Origin: an uncultured Clostridia bacterium
GTDB taxonomy: Bacteria; Bacillota; Clostridia; Christensenellales; CAG-314
Direction of reading: 5' to 3'
Assembly: GCA_934230325.1 (NCBI GenBank)
Contig: CAKQEP010000013.1
Coordinates: 1 to 32,607, forward strand
Length of the DNA stretch: 32,607 nt
Positions within the stretch are counted from its first letter, which is position 1, and every line of letters begins with the position of its first letter. Position numbers and translations under genes: made by a program. Positions 10,117 to 16,882 of this stretch are shown here, piece by piece. The notes below the pieces were generated by a model. The model was not told the origin of the DNA, ran no database searches, and saw only the letters and a list, made by a program, of their open reading frames with translations.

Positions 10117-10512
10117 ATGGCAAGCAACAAACTTAAAGAACTAAACAAACTTTACCGTCAATCGCAGCAAGACAAACGCACGCTTGCGCCAAACCGACTA
10201 ATGATGTTGGTTACCGTCGTAAACCGTAGCAAAGCCGAGTATTACGTCGATTTGTTGCAATCGTTTGAAGTAAACATGCAACTTGACGTCACGGCGCACG
10301 GCACGGCAAACAAAAAGTACGAGTTTTTGGACGTAACGCCGGAAAAGCAGGTTATTTTTTCCGTAATACGTCAAGACAACGTAAAAGCCGCTCTTGCGAC
10401 GCTTGAAAAAAAGTTTGCAACCATACGCGGCGGCAAAGGCATTGCATTCACAATTCCGATGACCTCGTTGATAGGGGTGGCAATTTATCAATTTTTGAGT
10501 AACAAAGAGTAG
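10117..10512 (+). CDS. Divergent PII-like signalling protein (first of two)
   Basis: 131 residues, translated from a strong RBS (GGAGG, about 10109). The fold signature is PII-like: an N-terminal beta strand (M-L-V-T-V-V-N-R), a helix (K-A-E-Y-Y-V-D-L-L), a G-T-A-N turn, a second strand after P-E-K (V-I-F-S-V-I), a second helix (V-K-A-A-L-A-T-L), then G-K-G-I-A-F-T-I-P at the position of the PII G-x-G-x-I-F-V-x-P segment. The T-loop region is short, and the tyrosine uridylylated in enterobacterial GlnB is not apparent. An N-terminal charged extension of about 25 residues precedes the domain. Second gene of the DUF1538 operon. PII proteins are trimers that bind ATP/ADP and 2-oxoglutarate and plug or modify partner proteins; the likely partner here is the upstream membrane protein (inference). 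Confidence 0.75.
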   Translation: MASNKLKELNKLYRQSQQDKRTLAPNRLMMLVTVVNRSKAEYYVDLLQSFEVNMQLDVTAHGTANKKYEFLDVTPEKQVIFSVIRQDNVKAALATLEKKFATIRGGKGIAFTIPMTSLIGVAIYQFLSNKE

Positions 10513-10522
10513 GAGAAAGGGT

Positions 10523-10891
10523 ATGAACGGTAATCACGAAGTTATTTTTTGCATAGTAAACGCAGGTTGCTCCGACGCAGTGATGGACATTGCGCGCGAC
10601 GTAGGCGCAAAAGGCGGCACGGTAATAAACGCCAGAGGCACGGCAAACCCTGAGGCGGAAAAACTTTTTGGCATAACTATCCAGCCGGAAAAAGAAATCG
10701 TAATGATTCTTGTAGAGCAAGAGATAAAAGAACCGCTTTTGCACGCCTTGTACAAATCGATAGGACTAAAAACTTACGGGCAAGGCATTGCTTTTTGTAT
10801 GCCCGTAGAAGACGTCGTAGGTTTGACCGACGGCAAACCAGTCCAAAGCGAAGATGTTCCAAAAGAGGACAATCCCGATTTGGACAAATAA
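10523..10891 (+). CDS. Divergent PII-like signalling protein (second of two)
   Basis: 122 residues, starting 10 bases after the previous stop behind GGAG. Same layout as its neighbour: strand E-V-I-F-C-I-V-N, helix, A-R-G-T-A-N turn, short loop, P-E-K-E-I-V-M-I-L-V strand, helix, then G-Q-G-I-A-F-C-M-P-V-E-D-V-V-G-L. That last segment is very close to the canonical PII C-terminal strand and following V-E-D-V motif. It lacks the long T-loop of GlnB/GlnK. A charged, proline-containing tail (residues about 105-122) follows the domain. The shared R/H-G-T-A-N and P-E-K motifs show that the two genes are paralogues that have diverged strongly, so they may form hetero-oligomers or sense different ligands (inference). 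Terminators follow within 110 bases, so the operon ends here. Confidence 0.8.
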   Translation: MNGNHEVIFCIVNAGCSDAVMDIARDVGAKGGTVINARGTANPEAEKLFGITIQPEKEIVMILVEQEIKEPLLHALYKSIGLKTYGQGIAFCMPVEDVVGLTDGKPVQSEDVPKEDNPDLDK

Positions 10892-10923
10892 TCTCAAATA
10901 TAAACGCTAAAAAGTGTAATCAA

Positions 10924-10952
10924 TCGACAAACCGCCACAATGCGTTTGTCGA
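10924..10952 (+). other. Hairpin downstream of the PII-like genes
   Basis: A 9-bp perfect stem (10924-10932 with 10944-10952) and an 11-base loop, followed by TAAAAA rather than a T-run. It sits just before the clear terminator at 10976 and may protect the mRNA 3' end. Confidence 0.4.
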
Positions 10953-10975
10953 TAAAAACTTGGACAAAAACAAAG

Positions 10976-11001
10976 GACGTTTTTTTGAAAACGTCTTTTT
11001 T
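10976..11001 (+). terminator. Rho-independent terminator of the DUF1538-PII operon
   Basis: GACGTTTT (10976-10983), loop TTTG, AAAACGTC (10988-10995), then six T residues. Classic intrinsic terminator on the + strand. Confidence 0.85.
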
Positions 11002-11129
11002 GTTAATTAAAAACCACTATCCTATAAAAAACCGCTTTGTTAATTAAAAACCACTATCCTATAAAAAACCGCTTTGTTAATTAAAAACCACTATCCTATA
11101 AAAAACCGCTTTGTTAAGTAAAAAACCAC
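11002..11129. repeat. Three exact 37-bp tandem repeats plus a partial fourth
   Basis: Units at 11002-11038, 11039-11075 and 11076-11112 are identical. A fourth copy breaks off after about 17 bases (11113-11129), where it runs into the minus-strand terminator. There are no spacers, so this is not a CRISPR array. It lies between the two convergent transcription units and contains no ORF. Confidence 0.9.
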
Positions 11130-11145
11130 CCGCAAAAGCGGGTGG
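11121..11145 (-). terminator. Intrinsic terminator for the minus-strand LRR lipoprotein
   Basis: The stem CCACCCGC/GCGGGTGG (11126-11133 and 11138-11145) has an AAAA loop on the + strand. Read on the minus strand, the stem is followed by five T residues (11125-11121). It lies about 150 bases beyond the minus-strand stop codon. Confidence 0.8.
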
Positions 11146-11295
11146 CATTTGTAAAACCAAACTTTTGTATTATCTGCCGTTTATCGCTTGTAAACCTTGC
11201 TTTTGGTCTGTCTTTATAAGACATGTTCTTGCTTTATCGCTTGTAAGCATTGCGAGTTGCAAATTTAAAAAAAGCGATTGCGGCGATTTTGATTT
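11146..11295. other. 3' untranslated stretch with a short direct repeat
   Basis: No gene is supported between the lipoprotein stop and its terminator. The 14-base word TTTATCGCTTGTAA occurs at 11180-11193 and 11233-11246, followed in both copies by a similar C-rich/TTGC ending. Function unknown. Confidence 0.5.
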
Positions 11296-14238
11296 TTAAT
11301 TTAAAGCCCGTATATATTCTGCGACAAAACTCCATTTGATTTTTAAAGTCTGCACGAGATTGCTTTCTACGTATATGACGGGGCGGTAGGAAGTTTCTTG
11401 CGCTTGTTGGGATAATCCAAAAGCGGTTTCTTCCACAGTCGGTATCTTGTTGCCCTTAAGGTACAAATTGAGTTTTAAACAGTCATAAAAAGCGCAATCG
11501 CCTATTTCTTCGAGAGAGTGGTTTCCGTCAAAGGTGACGAGAGAAAGCAGATTGCAACCGTAAAACGCCTGTTGTTTTATTGCGGTGACGGAGGAAGGCA
11601 ATTCGATTTTGCTCAAAAGGTAACAGCCTTTAAACGCACCTTCTTCTATGATTTTGATTGCGCTTTGTTTTGCGTCAATGGCAGAGGCGTTGCTGCCCGC
11701 AAAAGCGTATTTTCCGATAGTTTCCGTCGTTCCTTTCAACAATAGGTCGAGGGGCAACGACGCAGGAGCAACTACGAGCGTTTTGCCGTCTTTTGAGTAC
11801 ACGCAACCTACTGCGACGGGAGTTCCGTCGGACAGGAAATACAAATCGTCTTTGGCGGCGTACGCGGCGTTGTCTTGCGAAACTTTATAGTTTGTAATAT
11901 ATTTGCAGCCGTCAAAGGCGCGCGGATCAAAATCGACGAGCGAGGCGGGCAACGCTACTTCCTTAATAGACGCGGCTTCGTCCGCGCCGTAACAATCTTT
12001 AAAAGCAAAACTTTCTACTTTTTGTACCTTGTTAAAGTTGACGGTTTTGAGTTTGTCGCACCCGAAAAACGCATACGAACAAACGGTTTTTATGCTGTCG
12101 CCCAGTGTAAGCGCGGTTATTTGCGTTCCGCTAAAAGCGTATTGCGGTATCGCGTCGAGTTTACATTCGCTGTTAAATTGTATATTTTCGAGCGAAGAGC
12201 AACCTTCAAAGGCGTATTTGCCGAGCGTAGTGAGATTTTTGCCCATAGTCACGCTTTTAAGTTTAGTACACAGCGCAAAGGCGTACTGACCTATATTGTC
12301 GATGTTGTCCCAAAAGGTTATCGACGTAAGCGCGGAGCAACCGCTAAACGCTCCGATGCCGACGGAAATCGTTCCCGAACCTATTTTGCTCACGGTTTCC
12401 AAGCGAGTGTTTCCCGCAAATGCGTAATCGCTTATTTTGGTCACCGTTTGCGGAATATCGAATCCCGCCGACGATTTGTTTGGGGAAAAGATTAGCAACG
12501 TCGTTTTGCCTTTGTTGTAAAGGTTGCCGTCCGACGATTCAAAAGTATCGTTTGACGTGTTGCAGTAAATATCTCCGAGCGCAGTGCAGCCGCTAAAAGC
12601 GTCCAACGCAAGGGTATTAAGGTGTTTTCCTATATAAAAACTCGTAATGCCGGAGCAGTTTAAAAACGCCGCTTCTCCTATACTCGTCAAAGCGTTGTCG
12701 TCGTCTTGGCGTACTTCGCTAAGATTTGTACAGCGCGCAAAGGCAAAACTTCCTATGCTTGTCAGCGCGTCGTTTAGCGTGACGGCGTTGAGATTGACGG
12801 CGTAGGAAAAAGCGTAATCGCCTATTTTGAGTATATCTTTGCCGGTAAAGTCAAAAGTTTTGTCGGGGCATGCGGCGGCGTAAGAAATCAGCGTTTTTGT
12901 CGCTTTTTCTACGAGATAAACCCCTCCGACAAACTTATCGTTGTCAATTATGTCAAACGACGCGATTTTTTTGTTTTCCGCAAACGCGGCGTTGCCTATT
13001 TGAGTAAGTGACGCAGTGATTTTTATCGTCGTAAACTTGCACCCTTTAAAGGCGTATTCTCCGATACTTTTTACGCCGTCGAGGTCCAGCGTTCCCGCAA
13101 GGTTGTCTTTGTTTAAAACCGATAAAGAAACGCAACCTTTAAAGGACTCCGCGCCTATCGTTTCAACGTTTTCACAGCCGAAAACAGTATTGAGAGAGGA
13201 GCAGTCCGCAAACGCTCCGTCGCTTATTTGTTTGACGGAAGAAGGTATCGTCACCGACACGATATTGAGTTTTGCAAACCCGTTCTTTTCTATTTTTGTG
13301 ACGGATTTTCCGTTAAAAGTAGACGGCAACACGAGATTTTTGGTTATGTTGGGTTTTGCCGTCGGATTAAGTTTGATGCCGTATCCGTCTGCGTACTCGT
13401 TAAAAATAAAGTTGTCGGTTTCCGAAACGGGCGTTTTTTCCCACTGTGCGACAAAGGTTATCCCGCCGTCGGAAATCACGTCGTCGGAAAGCGCAAAATA
13501 GTCTTCTGCCTGATACGTTTTGCCGTTGTTAAGGCACTTCCAACCTTTAAACTCGTACCCCGCCGCAATAAACCCGTTTGCGGGGACTTTAAAGTTTTCG
13601 CCTTTTGCGCGCGGCTCGATGGCGGGAGCGTTGCCCGCGACGGTGGTTTGCAAATCTCCTTTTTCAAAGGTTATTTTGTAGACTTTAGTCCATTGCGCGG
13701 TAAAAGTGACGTCGTTTTGTCCGACGGGGAAGGAATCTCCCGCCTTGTAAGTATTTTGACCGTCCGACCATTCGTTAAAGCGGTAGCCGTCCCGTTTGAA
13801 GTCTTGCGAAACGCTTTCCGGCTGTTTAAACTTGTAAACTTCTCCCGTTGCGTAGTATTCCGTTGCAGGGGAAACGGATTCGTCGCCCGATTTAAAGCAA
13901 AGGGCGTAGGCGTCGCGCCAGTCCGCCGTGAGAGTGACCGAAGTTTTATCGATAAAAATGTCTTGTCCCGCGACGTAAGATTTTCCTTCGTCATCCGTCC
14001 ACGCGATAAACTTTTGCGTTTTGCCGTTGACGGTACGCAAATAGGATTCGGGAGCGATAATCTTGTATCCCTGCCCCGCAGAACAATCGATTTTGTATTT
14101 TTGCGTTATGCCTTTTTCCGTCTTGATATCCGCGCCGATATAGGTGAGAGTCAAGCCGTCTTTTTTGCAGGCGACAAAAAAGGTCGCAAATATTGCCGCA
14201 ACGAGCAAAAACAAGGTTATTTTAAAAAACTTCTTCAT
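11296..14238 (-). CDS. BspA-type LRR lipoprotein with InlB-B repeats
   Basis: 980 residues. The start is set at 14238, not the longer frame start at 14307: here the protein begins M-K-K-F-F-K with a hydrophobic core and a lipobox F-V-A-C (Cys24), and GGAG lies 8 bases upstream (14247-14250). Mature order: a short spacer, three InlB-B/Flg_new-type repeats ending in A-D-W, A-Q-W, A-Q-W (residues about 60-270), then BspA-type LRR_5 repeats (about 285-960) with the I-G-x-x-A-F-x-x-C-x-x-L pattern and three 'island' interruptions. It should be lipid-anchored on the outer face of the cytoplasmic membrane. Monocistronic by context, with its own terminator. Same architecture class as the giant protein at 1-8244 but encoded on the opposite strand. 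Binding target unknown; family and lipoprotein calls are firm. Confidence 0.93.
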   Translation of the reverse strand: MKKFFKITLFLLVAAIFATFFVACKKDGLTLTYIGADIKTEKGITQKYKIDCSAGQGYKIIAPESYLRTVNGKTQKFIAWTDDEGKSYVAGQDIFIDKTSVTLTADWRDAYALCFKSGDESVSPATEYYATGEVYKFKQPESVSQDFKRDGYRFNEWSDGQNTYKAGDSFPVGQNDVTFTAQWTKVYKITFEKGDLQTTVAGNAPAIEPRAKGENFKVPANGFIAAGYEFKGWKCLNNGKTYQAEDYFALSDDVISDGGITFVAQWEKTPVSETDNFIFNEYADGYGIKLNPTAKPNITKNLVLPSTFNGKSVTKIEKNGFAKLNIVSVTIPSSVKQISDGAFADCSSLNTVFGCENVETIGAESFKGCVSLSVLNKDNLAGTLDLDGVKSIGEYAFKGCKFTTIKITASLTQIGNAAFAENKKIASFDIIDNDKFVGGVYLVEKATKTLISYAAACPDKTFDFTGKDILKIGDYAFSYAVNLNAVTLNDALTSIGSFAFARCTNLSEVRQDDDNALTSIGEAAFLNCSGITSFYIGKHLNTLALDAFSGCTALGDIYCNTSNDTFESSDGNLYNKGKTTLLIFSPNKSSAGFDIPQTVTKISDYAFAGNTRLETVSKIGSGTISVGIGAFSGCSALTSITFWDNIDNIGQYAFALCTKLKSVTMGKNLTTLGKYAFEGCSSLENIQFNSECKLDAIPQYAFSGTQITALTLGDSIKTVCSYAFFGCDKLKTVNFNKVQKVESFAFKDCYGADEAASIKEVALPASLVDFDPRAFDGCKYITNYKVSQDNAAYAAKDDLYFLSDGTPVAVGCVYSKDGKTLVVAPASLPLDLLLKGTTETIGKYAFAGSNASAIDAKQSAIKIIEEGAFKGCYLLSKIELPSSVTAIKQQAFYGCNLLSLVTFDGNHSLEEIGDCAFYDCLKLNLYLKGNKIPTVEETAFGLSQQAQETSYRPVIYVESNLVQTLKIKWSFVAEYIRALN

Positions 14239-14305
14239 AAATACATCTCCGAGAAAAAAACCGACAAAACCGTAGTTGCCTTTTGCATTTAGTATTGCCT
14301 GATTC

Positions 14306-14337
14306 ATTATAGTTTAACATTGTAATATAATTTGCAA
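14306..14337 (-). promoter_or_regulatory. Possible promoter of the LRR lipoprotein
   Basis: On the minus strand, TATAAT (14311-14306) is preceded by TTGCAA (14337-14332), but the 20-base spacer is longer than ideal. The -10 is convincing; the -35 is doubtful. Confidence 0.4.
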
Positions 14338-14555
14338 GTGTCCTTTGAGTGAAACTTGTTTATGCTATACAAGCCCGCTCTCAGCCGATTTTTTGCGTAT
14401 TTGCGGCGATATATGACATTTTTAACCGATTTACCGTAAACCTACTGTAATTTAATCATATTTTTATGGTAGACTAACAATCAGATAAATATATATCAAA
14501 TACTAAAACACCGACAAAAAAACAAAAAAATAATCTAAGGAGTTTAATTTAAGTT

Positions 14556-16340
14556 ATGACGTACGAAAACAGAGCGGATATTCCCGTCAGGTACACATGG
14601 AATCTGACCGATATATATGCGGCGGACAAAGATTTTTACGCCGATATAGAAAGCGTTGAGAGCCAAATAAGCCAAATCGCAAAGTTCAAAGGCAATCTCA
14701 ATACCGACCAAACGATACTCGAGTGCTACAAATTTTTGACTTCGCTCAACAAACCGCTGACAAAGGCGGCGTGTTACGCAAGTTTAAAAACGTCGGAAGA
14801 CAACAAAAACACCGACTATCAAGCGATGGAAGAAGCGGTCACGAGAGTATTTTTCAAATTAGACGAGGCTTGCTCCTTTTTTGAGCCGGAACTCACCGCA
14901 TTATCCGCAGAGCGTCTTAACGCGATGCTCAACGACAAAAAGTTTGAGGATTACACGGTATCTCTTCGCAGGATAATAGCGAGCAAAGCGCACGTATTAT
15001 CGGCTGAGGAAGAAGAAATAATGACGGGCGCAGGCGACGTTGCTCGTTATTTTCACGAAACGTTTACCCGTTTAAACAGCGGCGACTTGGAGTTTGGCAC
15101 GATAGAAACGGAAGGCAAAACCATACCGCTCACACACGGCACGTATTCTATGTTTTTAAACAATCCCGACCAAAACGTCAGGCGGGAAGCGTTTGAAAAG
15201 ATGTATGCAGCATTCAAAAAATACATCAACACTATATGCGGACTTTACAACGGCAGCGTAAAATACGATTGTTTCACCGCCAAAACCCGCAAATTCGATT
15301 CTGCGTTGCAAAAGGCGTTGTTTTACGAAGAAGTCGACAAAAAGGTATACACAAACCTTATCGACAGCATAAACGCCAACCTCGAGCCGTTGCACGATTA
15401 TATGGCGTTGCGCAAAAAGGTTCTCGGGTTAGAAACGCTCAACATGTACGACCTGTTTATACCGATGTTTAAAAACACGGGACTTGCTTTGGAGTTTGAC
15501 GACGCGTTTAAACTCGTTAAGGAAGGTCTTGCTCCGCTCGGCGCGGATTATCAACAACTTTTGCAAACCGCATACGACAACCGTTGGATGGACGTATACG
15601 AAAACAAGGGCAAAACCACAGGCGCGTACAGTCTTGGCGTGACGGGAGTACACCCGTTTGTACTTCTCAACTACCAAAAGACTACGCACGACGTATTCAC
15701 GATAGCGCACGAGTTGGGACATAGCATGCACAGTTACTTTTCCGGCAAAAACCAACCGTTTGAAAAGGAAAGTTATACGATTTTCGTTGCGGAAGTTGCC
15801 AGCACCACCAACGAAGTTCTGCTGTTAAAGTACCTTCTCGCTAAGGAAAAGGACCAAAACGTTCGCAAATATTTGCTTAGTTACTTCCTTGACATGATAC
15901 GCACGACCTTCTATCGTCAAGCGATGTTTGCCGAGTTTGAAGGCATAAGCCACAACATGGTAGAAAAAGGTTTGCCTTTCAACTACGAAACGCTTTCTAA
16001 AGAGTACTACGCTCTCAACAAAAAGTATTACGGCGACGCTATTTGCCACAACGAAGAAATTCGTTACGAATGGGCGCGCATACCGCACTTCTATCGCGGT
16101 TTTTACGTATACAAATACGCTACCGGCATCACTTGCGCGGTAAACATCGCAAACAAAATTCTTAAAGAAGGCGCTCCCGCAGTAGAAAACTACAAAAAGT
16201 TTTTGTCTACGGGTTGCTCGATGGACCCCGTGAGCGAATTGCAAATCGCAGGCGCGGACCTTACCACCACAGAGCCGTTTAGAGTAATAGCGGAGGAGTT
16301 TAAGTCCACGTTGGCGCAACTCAAAGAACTTACCAAGTAA
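14556..16340 (+). CDS. pepF: Oligoendopeptidase F, M3 family zinc metallopeptidase
   Basis: 594 residues, the usual PepF length. The N-terminal half is the helical PepF_N-type lobe (residues about 1-190, including the D-I-P-V-R-Y-T-W-N-L-T-D-I-Y opening typical of the family). The catalytic domain has H-E-L-G-H at residues 385-389 and the third zinc ligand Glu413 in F-V-A-E-V-A-S-T-T-N-E. No signal peptide, so it should act in the cytoplasm, cleaving short peptides during peptide recycling. The start is ATG 14556; AAGGAG-like sequence (14537-14542) is rather far away (13 bases), and no better start exists. Divergent from the LRR lipoprotein, with its own terminator downstream, so probably monocistronic. 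Confidence 0.93.
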   Translation: MTYENRADIPVRYTWNLTDIYAADKDFYADIESVESQISQIAKFKGNLNTDQTILECYKFLTSLNKPLTKAACYASLKTSEDNKNTDYQAMEEAVTRVFFKLDEACSFFEPELTALSAERLNAMLNDKKFEDYTVSLRRIIASKAHVLSAEEEEIMTGAGDVARYFHETFTRLNSGDLEFGTIETEGKTIPLTHGTYSMFLNNPDQNVRREAFEKMYAAFKKYINTICGLYNGSVKYDCFTAKTRKFDSALQKALFYEEVDKKVYTNLIDSINANLEPLHDYMALRKKVLGLETLNMYDLFIPMFKNTGLALEFDDAFKLVKEGLAPLGADYQQLLQTAYDNRWMDVYENKGKTTGAYSLGVTGVHPFVLLNYQKTTHDVFTIAHELGHSMHSYFSGKNQPFEKESYTIFVAEVASTTNEVLLLKYLLAKEKDQNVRKYLLSYFLDMIRTTFYRQAMFAEFEGISHNMVEKGLPFNYETLSKEYYALNKKYYGDAICHNEEIRYEWARIPHFYRGFYVYKYATGITCAVNIANKILKEGAPAVENYKKFLSTGCSMDPVSELQIAGADLTTTEPFRVIAEEFKSTLAQLKELTK

Positions 16341-16379
16341 AAGCATCGATCTCATATTAAGACAACTTGTTAAAAAACG

Positions 16380-16421
16380 ACAAAACGCAGGAAAGGCAAA
16401 AAAATACCCCCTGCGTTTTGT
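16380..16421 (+). terminator. Terminator after pepF
   Basis: A perfect 12-bp stem (16380-16391 with 16410-16421) with an 18-base A-rich loop. The 3' arm ends GTTTTGT and is followed by TGTTGCTT, a weak U-tract. Located 40 bases after the pepF stop. Confidence 0.65.
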
Positions 16422-16429
16422 TGTTGCTT

Positions 16430-16790
16430 AAACTCAACTTAAAATATACGTTAAACCGCAAAAAACGCCAAAATTCAAGTATCTAAATCAGCGTTTTAAG
16501 CATAAAATAATATCAATGCATTACAAAATAAAAACGTTGATTTGTCCGACGGATACTTTGTCAGTCTGCTATTTTTACAACAAAATATCGTTGTATACGC
16601 CGCATTTTTTTACGAGTTGCCAAATACGTTTTCAAAAAGGTCGATTTTTGTCGACTTTAATACCGTTAAAGTTTGCGTTAAAAAGGGCAAAAAAGCGGCA
16701 TTTTTGCAATTTTTCCCGCATACTAAACAATTTTTCCGCTTATTTTCAAAAAATACAAGCGTAAATATTTTTGGAATTATTTGTAAGTAC
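16430..16790. other. AT-rich intergenic stretch, no supported gene
   Basis: Short overlapping ORFs exist on both strands, but none has an RBS or a recognisable protein. Small inverted repeats are present: 16462-16468 with 16491-16497, GTCGA/TCGAC at 16640-16655, and a GCAAAAA/TTTTTGC hairpin at 16687-16707 followed by T-rich sequence. A small RNA or a regulatory region for the downstream lipoprotein is possible but unproven. Confidence 0.4.
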
Positions 16791-16818
16791 TTGACAGATT
16801 CGTTTTTTATGTTATAAT
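16791..16818 (+). promoter_or_regulatory. Near-perfect sigma-A-type promoter of the large lipoprotein
   Basis: TTGACA (16791-16796), a 16-base spacer, TATAAT (16813-16818), and TG at the extended -10 position. Both hexamers match consensus exactly. Predicted transcript start about 16825, giving a leader of about 58 bases. Confidence 0.88.
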
Positions 16819-16875
16819 TAGTAAGATAAGAAATTCTCTGCACTTTCTTACAAAAAAATAAAAATAAGGAGATTG

Positions 16876-16881
16876 ATGTAA
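16876..16881 (+). promoter_or_regulatory. Start-stop minimal ORF (ATG-TAA) in the leader of the large lipoprotein
   Basis: The RBS AAGGAG (16866-16871) is followed after 4 bases by ATG immediately stopped by TAA (16876-16881). The true start, ATG 16883, follows one base after this TAA, 11 bases from the RBS. Either a chance motif or a translational attenuator. Confidence 0.4.
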
Positions 16882-16882
16882 C

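Noticed and set aside
11002..11112. CRISPR-like periodic repeats of 37 bp
   Set aside because: The repeats abut with no spacers and no cas gene is nearby, so it is a plain tandem repeat.
13228..14292. Plus-strand ORF (354 codons) opposite the minus-strand LRR lipoprotein
   Set aside because: Shadow of the real gene: no RBS, no recognisable motif, and low-complexity composition.
16516..16817. Two overlapping small ORFs (82 and 91 codons) before the lipoprotein
   Set aside because: They lack an RBS, overlap each other in different frames, run into the promoter and have compositions expected of AT-rich non-coding DNA.
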